Assembly (NCBI RefSeq): GCF_037992945.1 | Contig: NZ_CP150304.1 | Coordinates: forward strand, 809,501 to 873,500 | DNA: 64,000 bases | Origin: Peribacillus sp. FSL E2-0218 | Lineage (GTDB): Bacteria; Bacillota; Bacilli; Bacillales; DSM-1321 | Reading direction: 5' to 3' | In this document: piece by piece, positions 6,290 to 15,091 of the stretch | Position numbering within the stretch: position 1 is the first letter of the stretch | Layout of the letters: the number at the start of each line of letters is the position of its first letter | The notes under the pieces: generated by a model | Told to the model about the DNA's origin: nothing | Database searches by the model: none | Seen by the model: the letters and a program-made list of their open reading frames with translations, nothing else | Translations under genes and position numbers: made by a program

Positions 6290-8149
6290 ATGAAAAGAGA
6301 GCTCCTATTAACAGAAGAGCAACTAAATAAAATGAAAGGGAATAAATTTTATGGTTTATATGCTGAACCTGGAGCCGGTAAAACATATACTTTGAAAAAC
6401 GTTATATCCCCTTGGTCACAAAAATATAATCAGAGAATACTGTATTTGAGTAATCGAAACGGTTTAAAAAACCAGACTCTTAATGATATAGATGAAGAAC
6501 TGGATTTTTTATTTAAAAATTTCAGAGGAAATCTAATAACCATTATGAACTACCAAAGTATAGAACAACATATTAAAGAAAATAATCTTGAGGATCTTCT
6601 TAATTATGATTTAATAGTAGCCGATGAACCACATTATATAGTGACTGATAGCTGGAATAAATCAACACATTACACAGTAAAATATCTTGAGTTGATAAAC
6701 GTTCCTAAAATATTAATGACTGGAACGCCGGAACCATTAGAATATTATAATAAACTTTGGGATGTTGAAATATTAAGACTTCCTGATCGTCATAATACAA
6801 ACATAATAGAAATCCGTTTTTACCGTTCAAAGGAAATACTTTTAAATGAAATTTTAGAAAATGTTGCTGACTCAAACAAATTCTTAATTTTTATTAGGGG
6901 AAAAACAGAATACGTAAGAAAATTAGCTGTTGAAAATAATGCATCTTTTGTTTGTGGAAAAGATAATAAATTCTACGAATATGCTGATAGAAACTTAATA
7001 AGGGCGGTTGAAAATAACCAAGAAAGGATACCAGCAAAACTCATTATTTCAACATCGGTATGGAATGAAGGTATTAATATAACAGATCCAGGTTTTAACT
7101 CTGTTTGTTCTTTCAATCCAACCACCATTGACCAAGTTCTTCAACAACTTGCGCGAATAAGAAATGGTAAGGTCACGGCTTATATATTTATTCCTTCTCA
7201 ACCAATGCTTCAAACAGAGCTTAATAAAAACAATAAAGAATTACAAAATACCAATATAACTGAGCCACGAAAGCAATATTTGCTATGGTCAAATAAAGAA
7301 ATTATGAAAATTCTTAAAGAAGGCTATATCAATTATTTAATGAATTATTTTCCAGATGTCTCTTATGTTGATGTGGAAAATGAAAAGAACGAAAAGCATC
7401 TTCTAAACTTTTTAGAAGAAGTGGAAGGAAATCGCATGTTTAAACGAGAAAAACTGATGCCAGATTCTACAACCTCCTATAATATAGATAATTGTAAAAA
7501 CTGGTTTCAGGAAGATTTTATTTCTGAGATGGTCAATAACTATGGGGTCAGAGGCAACGGGAATAGTAAAAATCGAGTTGGTATGAATGTTATACAAGCA
7601 TGGCTAGAAGAAAAGAATTTAGGTTATAAATTAGTTAATAAAAAAGATGGGATAAGAAAATCAGAAACATATGGTAAACGGTACTGGTTAATTGAGAAAA
7701 TAGATGAACCAAATGAAAAGATAGAAAGTATTGAAGAAAAGGATGAAGATTTTAAAGTTTATTGCTATGTCAGAAAAAAAAGTGAAGATGGAATTTATGA
7801 AGTGATAAAAACTCAAACAGTTGATTACTTAACCATTTCTTCAGAAGGGGAATTTGTATTAAAAAAAGTAAATTTAAACGATCTATCTCCTAGAAGTACA
7901 TCTGACTTTCGACAAGAACTTCCAAGTGGCTGGGGGTGGAAAGTTGAAGAACTAGCGAAAAATTTTTCGGGGCTAGTTTTAGTTAAACACAAAAATGAGG
8001 CGAAAAGAATAGTAGGGGTTTACGAGGGAGAAATAACAAAGCAGGATGTTTTACAGGGTACAAGATATAAAACTTTAAATGAAGTGTTATGGATACTTGC
8101 ACAACATAAAGATGAATACGATATTAAAATATTAGAAGTAGTCGTATAA
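6290..8149 (+). CDS. SF2 DExH-box helicase family protein
   Basis: The 619-residue protein has Walker A AEPGAGKT at about residues 25-32. It has Walker B/DExH 'VADEPH' at about 110-115, motif III-like TGTPEP, motif V-like 'STSVWNEGINI' and motif VI-like 'QQLARIR'. The ATP-driven core fills roughly residues 15-330. The second half has no recognised domain; a basic segment near 'GKRYWLIEK' could bind DNA. ATG 6290 is chosen because GGAGG lies 10 bp upstream; an earlier TTG at 6236 has no ribosome-binding site. It could be a replication helicase of the element or the motor of a defence pair with the divergent HEPN-like gene. The sequence alone does not decide. Confidence 0.75.
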   Translation: MKRELLLTEEQLNKMKGNKFYGLYAEPGAGKTYTLKNVISPWSQKYNQRILYLSNRNGLKNQTLNDIDEELDFLFKNFRGNLITIMNYQSIEQHIKENNLEDLLNYDLIVADEPHYIVTDSWNKSTHYTVKYLELINVPKILMTGTPEPLEYYNKLWDVEILRLPDRHNTNIIEIRFYRSKEILLNEILENVADSNKFLIFIRGKTEYVRKLAVENNASFVCGKDNKFYEYADRNLIRAVENNQERIPAKLIISTSVWNEGINITDPGFNSVCSFNPTTIDQVLQQLARIRNGKVTAYIFIPSQPMLQTELNKNNKELQNTNITEPRKQYLLWSNKEIMKILKEGYINYLMNYFPDVSYVDVENEKNEKHLLNFLEEVEGNRMFKREKLMPDSTTSYNIDNCKNWFQEDFISEMVNNYGVRGNGNSKNRVGMNVIQAWLEEKNLGYKLVNKKDGIRKSETYGKRYWLIEKIDEPNEKIESIEEKDEDFKVYCYVRKKSEDGIYEVIKTQTVDYLTISSEGEFVLKKVNLNDLSPRSTSDFRQELPSGWGWKVEELAKNFSGLVLVKHKNEAKRIVGVYEGEITKQDVLQGTRYKTLNEVLWILAQHKDEYDIKILEVVV

Positions 8150-8193
8150 ATTTATTATCAAAATGCAATAAATTTTATTTTGGAGAAAGCCAA

Positions 8194-8220
8194 GGCAGCC
8201 ATTAGCTGTCTTTTTCTTTT
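8194..8220 (+). terminator. Terminator after the helicase gene
   Basis: GGCAGC pairs with GCTGTC (one G:T pair) and is followed by TTTTTCTTTT. Confidence 0.7.
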
Positions 8221-8230
8221 ATTTAAATAA

Positions 8231-8357
8231 CTGTCTAAAAGTATTAACTTTTGTACAACGGGAATTTAACTATTAATGTTAATCTAAATGTTTGTGTAAG
8301 GTGTCTAAAAGTTAGTATATAATTAAATGTATAAAACATAATAGACTTTTAGACAGA
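8231..8357. promoter_or_regulatory. Candidate res site upstream of the resolvase
   Basis: The motif GTCTAAAAGT occurs at about 8233 and 8302, and its inverse ACTTTTAGAC at about 8346, all within 130 bp ahead of the resolvase gene. The first is part of an imperfect dyad with AACTTTTGTACA. Serine resolvases of the Tn3/plasmid type bind such dyads in a three-part res site next to their own gene and repress it. The assignment is inference from position and symmetry. Confidence 0.6.
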
Positions 8358-8367
8358 GGTGCTTTAA

Positions 8368-8943
8368 ATGGCTTTAATTGGGTACGCAAGAGTTTCAACA
8401 GTTGGACAATCTCTTGAAAATCAAGTTGAATTACTTCAGGGATATGGCTGTAATAAAATCTTTAAGGAAAAACAGTCTGGAGCAAAATCAAATCGGAAAG
8501 CTCTTCATGAAGCATTAGAGTATTTGCGAAAAGGGGATAAGCTTATAGTAACTAAAATAGATAGACTTGCTCGCTCAGTCAAAGACCTACATAACGTTGC
8601 TAGTCAATTAGAGGACAGAGGCATTGGTCTTGTTTTCTTAAAGGAGCAAATTGATTTCTCAACTCCATCAGGGAAGTTAATGTTCACAATGTTAGGAGCA
8701 ATTGGTGAGTTTGAGAGGGACTTAATTAACGAAAGAACAGCAGATGGAAGAACACGGGCTAAAATGCAAGGCAAACATATGGGGCGACCGAGTCAACCAA
8801 GTAAGAACGTAGAGCGTGCACTTGATCTTTTTGTACAACGAGAAACAAATGGAATGAGTGTAAATGATATTGTAATGTTGACAGGTGTTCCAAGAAGTAC
8901 TATATATGCAAAAGTAAATATAGGAAAATTACCTTCAAACTAG
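8368..8943 (+). CDS. Serine resolvase / invertase
   Basis: The 191-residue protein matches the Tn3/Hin resolvase layout. The catalytic domain at about residues 1-135 has S10 in 'YARVST', 'KIDRLARS' and 'GEFERDLI'. A C-terminal HTH follows ('MSVNDIVMLTGVPRSTIYAKV'). The start is ATG 8368 after AGAGGTG. On plasmids such enzymes resolve multimers, which fits the RepA_N replication gene in the same element. The repeats immediately upstream look like its target. It is monocistronic, bounded by hairpins at 8194 and 8974. Confidence 0.93.
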   Translation: MALIGYARVSTVGQSLENQVELLQGYGCNKIFKEKQSGAKSNRKALHEALEYLRKGDKLIVTKIDRLARSVKDLHNVASQLEDRGIGLVFLKEQIDFSTPSGKLMFTMLGAIGEFERDLINERTADGRTRAKMQGKHMGRPSQPSKNVERALDLFVQRETNGMSVNDIVMLTGVPRSTIYAKVNIGKLPSN

Positions 8944-8973
8944 TCAAAATGAAGTAGATAACAATATATGAAA

Positions 8974-9003
8974 TATTCCACAATCTGGTCGGATTGTGGA
9001 ATA
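8974..9003. terminator. Twelve-base-pair hairpin between convergent genes
   Basis: TATTCCACAATC pairs perfectly with GATTGTGGAATA around a 6-nt loop. No T-run follows directly. The position, between the resolvase and the minus-strand nuclease gene, suggests a bidirectional barrier. Confidence 0.55.
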
Positions 9004-9073
9004 ACTAGTAAGTTTTTTATATGTGGAATTTTTAACTCAATATTTATAACTGTCATAAAATATAATTAATCCG

Positions 9074-10105
9074 TCAGTCATTGTAAAAGAAGTGTGTTTT
9101 TTTTAGCCTTAAATAATAGGCTTCATTAATATATGGCTTAATTTGATTAAGATTATCCACCCATTCTAGACGAATATATACTTCTCCTGAAGTCAATTTT
9201 GAACCATCAGAATCAATATATCTTTGTTGTAGCATATCATCTATGTCTTTTTGCATATAAATTGCTCTTTGTGAATGATTACTTCCAAGGTGGAGTGCGA
9301 AGCAAACATTTCTACTTTTTGTAATAGAAGCGAATTTATATTGCCCGTATTTACTTATGTAACCAATACAATCCGTTCTAATCCCGCCTTTAAATTTATC
9401 ATGGTAATCCTCAATACTTTTTTTGAATTCACTTTCGTTAAAAATGTAATCATTAATTTCCTTCGCTAGTTTTCTTGCTTTAGGAGTCTTAAAAAAGCTG
9501 TAAAAGTATTCTTTCGATTTTCTTGGATAGCCAACGGAGTTGTTATTACAGAATTGCCCGAACTGCTCTAAAAGGAAACATGTTAATTTATCATTTAATT
9601 TCTCAAAGTATTCGTATTGATTTTTTAGAAAATCTTTAATTTCCCTCCATAAAATAAGAATTGGGATTTCTTCGATAATTTGTCCATTAGCAAATGTCTT
9701 TTTATGACCTTCTAATTGAGAGATATTCAACTGGTCAGTTCCTATTTTTGTTTCTATTAAAATTGAAACTGTATCGGTTAAAATTGCACCATCAGGTCTT
9801 GTACTTTTTATATTAGTTGTTGTATTAATAAGATCTCTCGTCTCTGCAATCCCTATTACAAATGCTTTAGGCGTTGTATTGTTTAGTTTTTTTCCGACTT
9901 CATAGCGGTAATCAAATTTTTCACTATGGTGATCGGTATAGATGAATTCTTTAATGAAATTAAATGTAAGTAAGTTGTTAGAGTGTTCTAAAACATTAAT
10001 AAAGGCTTTCTTAACATTGTTTTCAACTTGTTTTGCTCCCACTTTGAAAGAGCTGTCTTTCTTAGTCTGACCTCGAAAATAGTTAAATATATTACTATAA
10101 TCCAT
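9074..10105 (-). CDS. PD-(D/E)XK nuclease-like protein
   Basis: The 343-residue protein has 'STRPDGAIL' followed by 'VSILIETK': P104-D105, E118-x-K120. This is the catalytic spacing of PD-(D/E)XK nucleases, in a strand-strand context typical of the fold. The rest is not recognised. It stands alone on the minus strand with its own promoter region. The position among restriction genes suggests a defence nuclease, either a methyl-dependent restriction enzyme or a single-gene system, but no partner methylase is adjacent. A DNA-repair role cannot be excluded. Confidence 0.65.
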   Translation of the reverse strand: MDYSNIFNYFRGQTKKDSSFKVGAKQVENNVKKAFINVLEHSNNLLTFNFIKEFIYTDHHSEKFDYRYEVGKKLNNTTPKAFVIGIAETRDLINTTTNIKSTRPDGAILTDTVSILIETKIGTDQLNISQLEGHKKTFANGQIIEEIPILILWREIKDFLKNQYEYFEKLNDKLTCFLLEQFGQFCNNNSVGYPRKSKEYFYSFFKTPKARKLAKEINDYIFNESEFKKSIEDYHDKFKGGIRTDCIGYISKYGQYKFASITKSRNVCFALHLGSNHSQRAIYMQKDIDDMLQQRYIDSDGSKLTSGEVYIRLEWVDNLNQIKPYINEAYYLRLKKTHFFYND

Positions 10106-10519
10106 ATATTAACTTCCTTTCAACATATATTAGTTATTATATTTTTTAATAATCTAACTTAATAGTAATAGAATTATAACCTTTTACTAGGATTTTTTTA
10201 GTATCAATTTCACCTACATGTCCTTCAACAATCAGGAGCTTTTCTGTAACAAGGATCAGAGCTTAAATTCATTTTAGGGTCAGTGTGTTGAAAAGGGATA
10301 TGTAAGTATTTTCTGATAGTTTATTCCTCAAATTCAAATCTATTATTATCGATAGTTGCAACTTATCAAGCAATGTTTTAAAAAGCTTGATGAATTATTA
10401 GAAAATTATGAGTTGTAATTATTTTGATGTGATAGAATATAATGGAAAGTTAATGCTTCTTTTGTTATAGATCGAAGGACTTTTAAATTGTTAATATTCT
10501 GATATTGGGGGAATTAAAT
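10106..10519. other. Intergenic region of 410 bp between divergent nuclease genes
   Basis: It is AT-rich with no supported reading frame, RNA gene or long hairpin. It must hold the promoters of the minus-strand nuclease (9074-10105) and the OLD gene (from 10520). Confidence 0.5.
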
Positions 10520-12346
10520 ATGGCTAAAAAAGTGACTGAACCTGAAGTAACATTGGAATCAAAGAATCCAAATGTACCTAGACCTAGATTAAGTAAACTA
10601 ATAATAAAAAACTTTAGGTGTATTGGAAACGATCCTGTTGAGATTGAGTTGGATGATATAGTTGTTTTAGTTGGTTCAAATAATGCTGGAAAAAGTACTA
10701 TTCTAAAAGCATATGAAGTTATCATGTCTCACGGTTCTAACGCAGGAAAATTGACAATCGATGATTTCCCTAATGGAGAAGTTATTAAAGGATATTATCC
10801 TGAAATGGAGTTACATACTGTTGTCCATGATAATAGTCCAGGAGAGCGTTGGATAAGAGTTGATGAAGAGACAAAAGAAAAGTATGTCCGTGAACAGTGG
10901 ATTTGGGAAGATGTGGGGGCACCTAAAAGAAGAGGATACGATGTTGAATTAGAAGAATGGTCAGAAAATGTTCCTTGGGGAGCACCCAATGTAGCAAATT
11001 CTTATAGACCCCAACCCCATTTAGTAGAAGCATTTGAAGACCCTGAAAAACAAGCAAATGAGATTACAGAAATACTATCTTCAGTTATCACAGAGCGAGT
11101 AAAAAACATCTCCACAAAAAAGTCAGAAGGTGCTGAAGGTGAAGAAGAGACTGACTATGAAAGATTACTAAGCAAAATTCAGGAAATGCAAGAACAAATC
11201 TTATTCGATTCAAAAGAGGAAATAGAAGATGCAGAGACCCATTTATCCTCTTTAATTAATGATGTATTTCCTGGATATGAAGTTAAATTTGATGCTAGAC
11301 CTCAAGAAGATCTTGAAAAGAGTATTAACTTATTTAAAGCAAAATCTCAACTCTTAATGGGACCGACGGGAGGCTATCAAAGTTCAATAGCAAGGCAAGG
11401 TAGTGGAGCTAGAAGAACACTTTTGTGGGCGGCACTTCGTTTTGTAAATGAGACTGAACTAAAAAGTAAGAGAAAGAAGAGCGAAAGACCTCATGTATTA
11501 CTATTAGATGAACCAGAGTTATGTTTACATCCTAGTGCAATTCGTGAGGCATGCAAAAGTCTTTATGACCTACCTAAAAATAGAAACTGGCAGGTTATGG
11601 TTACCACACACTCTCCTGCATTCATTGATTTAGCAAGAGATAATACCACCATTGTGAGAGTTGAGCGTAGTAACAGTGGTGAAATAAAAGGAACAACTTT
11701 GTTTAGACCAAAAAGGGCATTACTTGACTCAGATGATAAAAAAAGACTGAAATTGCTTAATATGTTTGATCCCTATGTTGCAGAATTTTTCTTTGGAGGT
11801 CATTCAATTATAGTGGAGGGGGACACTGAGTATACTGCATTCAGATTTATTTTGGAGTCAGAACCTGATTTGTTTAAGGGTGTTCACGTTATTAGGGCTC
11901 GAGGAAAAGATACTATTGCATCTTTGGTGAAAATTTTAAATCATTTTGATTCATGTTATTCGGTTCTTCATGACAGCGACAGACCTTTGACAAATAAAAT
12001 AAAAAAAGACGGTGAACCAAAGAAAAACAAAGCATGGACATCAAATGAGAAAATAATTGAAGCTATAAGAATGCATAAAGCTCCTGATAAAGTGAGACTT
12101 TTAGCATCTGTGCCAAATTTTGAAGAAGCGTACTTTAATGAGGAAGCAAAAGGAGAAAAACCTTACAATGCACTTTTGACATTGTCAGAGGACTCAGTTG
12201 CTTTTGAAAGGATTAAACAGTTGCTTAAAGCACTTGTTGACCATTCGGCATCTACTCCAGATGGATGTATTGAATGGGAAACTACATCTGAACTTCTGAC
12301 AGAACTAGAAAAGTTAGGAGTCGATGAAGTGATTGAACCAGTATAA
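10520..12346 (+). CDS. OLD-family ATP-dependent nuclease (AAA ATPase plus TOPRIM)
   Basis: The 608-residue protein begins with an SMC/RecF-like ATPase. Walker A GSNNAGKST lies at about residues 51-59, a signature-like 'RQGSGARRTLLW' follows, Walker B 'LLLDEPELCLHP' is near 330 and the 'TTHSP' switch His comes after it. A C-terminal TOPRIM domain follows, with 'VEGDTEY' near 431 and 'HDSD' near 484. This is the domain order of OLD (overcoming lysogenization defect) nucleases. No UvrD-like GajB gene is adjacent, so it is not Gabija; it is better called a stand-alone OLD. ATG 10520 follows GGGGGAA; an upstream TTG is less likely. Confidence 0.88.
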   Translation: MAKKVTEPEVTLESKNPNVPRPRLSKLIIKNFRCIGNDPVEIELDDIVVLVGSNNAGKSTILKAYEVIMSHGSNAGKLTIDDFPNGEVIKGYYPEMELHTVVHDNSPGERWIRVDEETKEKYVREQWIWEDVGAPKRRGYDVELEEWSENVPWGAPNVANSYRPQPHLVEAFEDPEKQANEITEILSSVITERVKNISTKKSEGAEGEEETDYERLLSKIQEMQEQILFDSKEEIEDAETHLSSLINDVFPGYEVKFDARPQEDLEKSINLFKAKSQLLMGPTGGYQSSIARQGSGARRTLLWAALRFVNETELKSKRKKSERPHVLLLDEPELCLHPSAIREACKSLYDLPKNRNWQVMVTTHSPAFIDLARDNTTIVRVERSNSGEIKGTTLFRPKRALLDSDDKKRLKLLNMFDPYVAEFFFGGHSIIVEGDTEYTAFRFILESEPDLFKGVHVIRARGKDTIASLVKILNHFDSCYSVLHDSDRPLTNKIKKDGEPKKNKAWTSNEKIIEAIRMHKAPDKVRLLASVPNFEEAYFNEEAKGEKPYNALLTLSEDSVAFERIKQLLKALVDHSASTPDGCIEWETTSELLTELEKLGVDEVIEPV

Positions 12347-12503
12347 TCTAATAAAGAGATGGTAATCCGACATCCCTTTAGAATGTTTTAGGTGAAAATT
12401 TATAAACATTTTACTTCTTCAATAATCGGGCGCTTTAATTGATAAGGATCACTGTGTTAATCAAACCTTTTATAAAGAATGATTTCAATGAATATATTAG
12501 GAG

Positions 12504-12538
12504 CGTGTTTTGATATCTTTTTTCAAAACACGTTTTTT
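12504..12538 (+). terminator. Intrinsic terminator
   Basis: CGTGTTTTGA pairs perfectly with TCAAAACACG, followed by six T residues. It lies 160 bp after the OLD gene. Confidence 0.85.
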
Positions 12539-12705
12539 CTATTTGCTTTGTATCAAGGCTATAACATTAATCAATCCTATTTCAAATTTACAGTACCTTT
12601 TATTGCTTTCACGGCTACAGGGCGTTTTGGGATCTTGGATGTGTGTAAACCTCTCCTTGTTATTATACGATACACAATAGTTTTTTTGTGAAGGGTAGGC
12701 GGGTA

Positions 12706-12733
12706 CTAACTAAAGGGTATATCCTTTAGTTAG
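12706..12733. promoter_or_regulatory. Long palindrome upstream of the type III RM operon
   Basis: CTAACTAAAGG (12706-12716) is the exact inverted repeat of CCTTTAGTTAG (12723-12733) around GTATAT. No T-run follows. It may be an operator or the core of a structured RNA. Confidence 0.45.
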
Positions 12734-13207
12734 GGGTTTCCTTCTAGTCTCCTATCAATGAAAATATTTAAGCGGATTTTAGGACATTCGTCTATTAAGA
12801 AAATCGAAATATCGACAAGAAACCCAAAATATGTATGACGTTTAAACCATTATTTATTATCTCTTTTTCTCATATAAATTTGGGGTGTATTTAGGGGGAA
12901 TCCATGAAATCTCTGATACCCCCTACGAATTAAGAAGGTATTACAGTATACTCTGTTCGAATCATTAGTAATACAGTAAAATTATAATATACAAGGATGG
13001 TCAAACAAACTTATTAAGTATATGTGGCTTACCTTTGAAGATTCATGTGAGAAGAAACAATCTGCTGGATAAATACTATGTTTATATAACAATGATATAG
13101 TTATCCAAAGAAAGATATCAGTTATGACGTGTATAGAGGTAGAATTGTCATAATATGAAATTAGTGATATATGCGAGCCTTAACTATTATAAATGGGGGA
13201 AACAAGA

Positions 13208-15091
13208 ATGGAAACTGAAATACTGTCACAAGTGAAAAAAGTTCTTTTAACGTTCCCGGAGTATTGGGACAATGAAAATTTGATGAAAAATAAAGTAATT
13301 GAAGACTTAAGAAAGTATAAGAAAGAACTGGTTGAGTGTTTGTTATCAAATCAGAGGATAAAAGATGCATATTCTTTAAATATTGAGAATGGATTTGTTT
13401 TCAAGATAAATGAATTTATAGAGATGCTTCGGTTTAAAAATTATTGGGAAGATAGCTATACAAAATTTAGTAATGAAATTGGCTTAACTAGTGATGAAAA
13501 GTATCTTAAATATAATAGTGATGTCGTTTTAGACTTTCCTCATAAGGATTGTATTCTTGAGGGGGGAATGACAAAGGAAGAAAGAGCTAAAAAAGAAATT
13601 TACTATCATAAGGTTTTAGCAAAAGAAGAAATAGATGTGTTGTTAGCTCCAAAGGTTTTTTCTAACGTAAAAAGACATACTGAGAAAGGTGTAGAGGCTA
13701 CAACAAAATTTAATCAAAATGATAACTTAATTATAAAGGGAAATAATTTAATAGCTTTGTATACCCTAAAAGAGAGATTTGCTGGAAAGGTTAAATTAAT
13801 CTTTATAGACCCACCGTATAACACAGGTGGAGACAGTTTCAAGTACAATGATAAATTTAATCATTCTACATGGTTAACTTTTATGAAAAATAGACTTGAA
13901 ATTGCTAAGGATTTGCTTGCTCCAGACGGTTCTATCTGGATAACAATAGATGATGATGAATCCCACTATTTAAAAGTTCTTTGTGACGAAGTTTTTGGAC
14001 GAGACAATTTTATTAATAATGTGGTTTGGGAAAAAAAATATACAATAGCAAATGATGCAAAATGGTTATCCGATAACCATGACCATATATTAGTTTTTGC
14101 TAAAAATAAAGAAGTTTGGCGTCCAAATCAACTACCCAGGACAGACGAAATGAATCGCGCTTATAAAAATCCTGATAATCATCCAAAAGGTGTATGGAAA
14201 GCAACACCTCTTCATGCAAAGAGTGGTTCACCAAACAGTGCGAACTTTTCTTATGAATTTAAAAATGGCGTAGTATTTACCCCACCCGCTGGTACATTTT
14301 CAAGATACTCTAAAGAAACTTTAATGAGAATGGACGAAAATAATGAAATTTGGTTTGGAAAAGATGGAACTGCTGTGCCTTCAAGAAAAACATTTTTAAC
14401 TGATTTAAAAAATCAAGGAACTCCATCTAAGACTATTTGGAGATTTAATGAAGTTGGTCACAATCATGAGGCAAGGGAAGAAACCAAAGCTTTTAACGCA
14501 GAAGAAGTGTTCGCAACACCCAAACCGGAACGCTTATTAAAAAGAATTATTCATCTTGGATCAAATAAAAATGAAATTGTCTTAGATTTTTTCATGGGAT
14601 CGGGTACTACACAAGCAGTCGCAATGAAAATGGGTAGACAATTCATTGGTATCGAACAGATGGATTACATTAAGGAAGTACCACTAGTTCGTTTGAAAAA
14701 GGTTCTTGAAGGTGAGCAAGGTGGCATTTCCAAAGAAGAGAATTGGACAGGTGGCGGCAGCCTTATTTATGCTGAGTTACAAGAATTAAACCAACAATAT
14801 GTTGAAATTGTTCAACAAACGAAAACAGAAAATGATTTATATGATATTCTTCAGAAAATTAACATTCACGCTTATTATGATTATAAGGTTTCGATCGAGC
14901 GTTTAACGAATAGGGATAGTGGCTTTAAGGATCTGCCTTTTGAAGATAAAAAAAATATTATTATTCAATCTCTTGATGCTAATCAGTTGTATGTAAACTT
15001 TTCAGAAATAGATGACGCTGAATTTAACATATTAGACTCCGATAAAAAGTTTAACGAATCTTACTATAATAATAATGGAGAAGAAGCGTAA
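13208..15091 (+). CDS. mod: Type III restriction-modification methyltransferase (Mod)
   Basis: The 627-residue protein has the N6-adenine methylase motif IV DPPYNT at about residues 201-206. The SAM-binding FMGSGTT motif follows near 463. This IV-before-I order is that of beta-class Mod subunits. A variable central region (about 250-440) would carry target recognition. It methylates one strand of an asymmetric site and also gives Res its specificity. ATG 13208 after GGGGGA is preferred to ATG 13193, which precedes the Shine-Dalgarno. The stop overlaps the res start (TAATG), so the two are translationally coupled. No simple repeat that would make it phase-variable was seen. Confidence 0.95.
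   Translation: METEILSQVKKVLLTFPEYWDNENLMKNKVIEDLRKYKKELVECLLSNQRIKDAYSLNIENGFVFKINEFIEMLRFKNYWEDSYTKFSNEIGLTSDEKYLKYNSDVVLDFPHKDCILEGGMTKEERAKKEIYYHKVLAKEEIDVLLAPKVFSNVKRHTEKGVEATTKFNQNDNLIIKGNNLIALYTLKERFAGKVKLIFIDPPYNTGGDSFKYNDKFNHSTWLTFMKNRLEIAKDLLAPDGSIWITIDDDESHYLKVLCDEVFGRDNFINNVVWEKKYTIANDAKWLSDNHDHILVFAKNKEVWRPNQLPRTDEMNRAYKNPDNHPKGVWKATPLHAKSGSPNSANFSYEFKNGVVFTPPAGTFSRYSKETLMRMDENNEIWFGKDGTAVPSRKTFLTDLKNQGTPSKTIWRFNEVGHNHEAREETKAFNAEEVFATPKPERLLKRIIHLGSNKNEIVLDFFMGSGTTQAVAMKMGRQFIGIEQMDYIKEVPLVRLKKVLEGEQGGISKEENWTGGGSLIYAELQELNQQYVEIVQQTKTENDLYDILQKINIHAYYDYKVSIERLTNRDSGFKDLPFEDKKNIIIQSLDANQLYVNFSEIDDAEFNILDSDKKFNESYYNNNGEEA

Larger units (their letters stand above)
12347..13207. 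other. Gene-free 860-bp region with several hairpins
   Basis: It holds a strong terminator (12504-12538), a 28-nt near-perfect palindrome (12706-12733) and a TAGGGGG/CCCCCTA stem (12892-12925). There is no reading frame with a credible ribosome-binding site. A gap this long is unusual in this compact element; it could be a lost gene, a long regulatory leader for the type III system, or a small RNA. Confidence 0.5.

Noticed and set aside
10520..12346. Gabija system
   Set aside because: GajA-like domains are present, but no UvrD-like GajB gene lies on either side.
12479..12691. 70-residue frame after the OLD gene
   Set aside because: It runs through a strong terminator hairpin and has no ribosome-binding site.
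12347..13207. Retron or CRISPR array in the empty region
   Set aside because: No reverse transcriptase gene, and no regularly spaced repeats; only single hairpins are present.
13208..15091. Phase-variable mod gene
   Set aside because: No simple-sequence repeat of phase-variation type was seen in the gene or its start.
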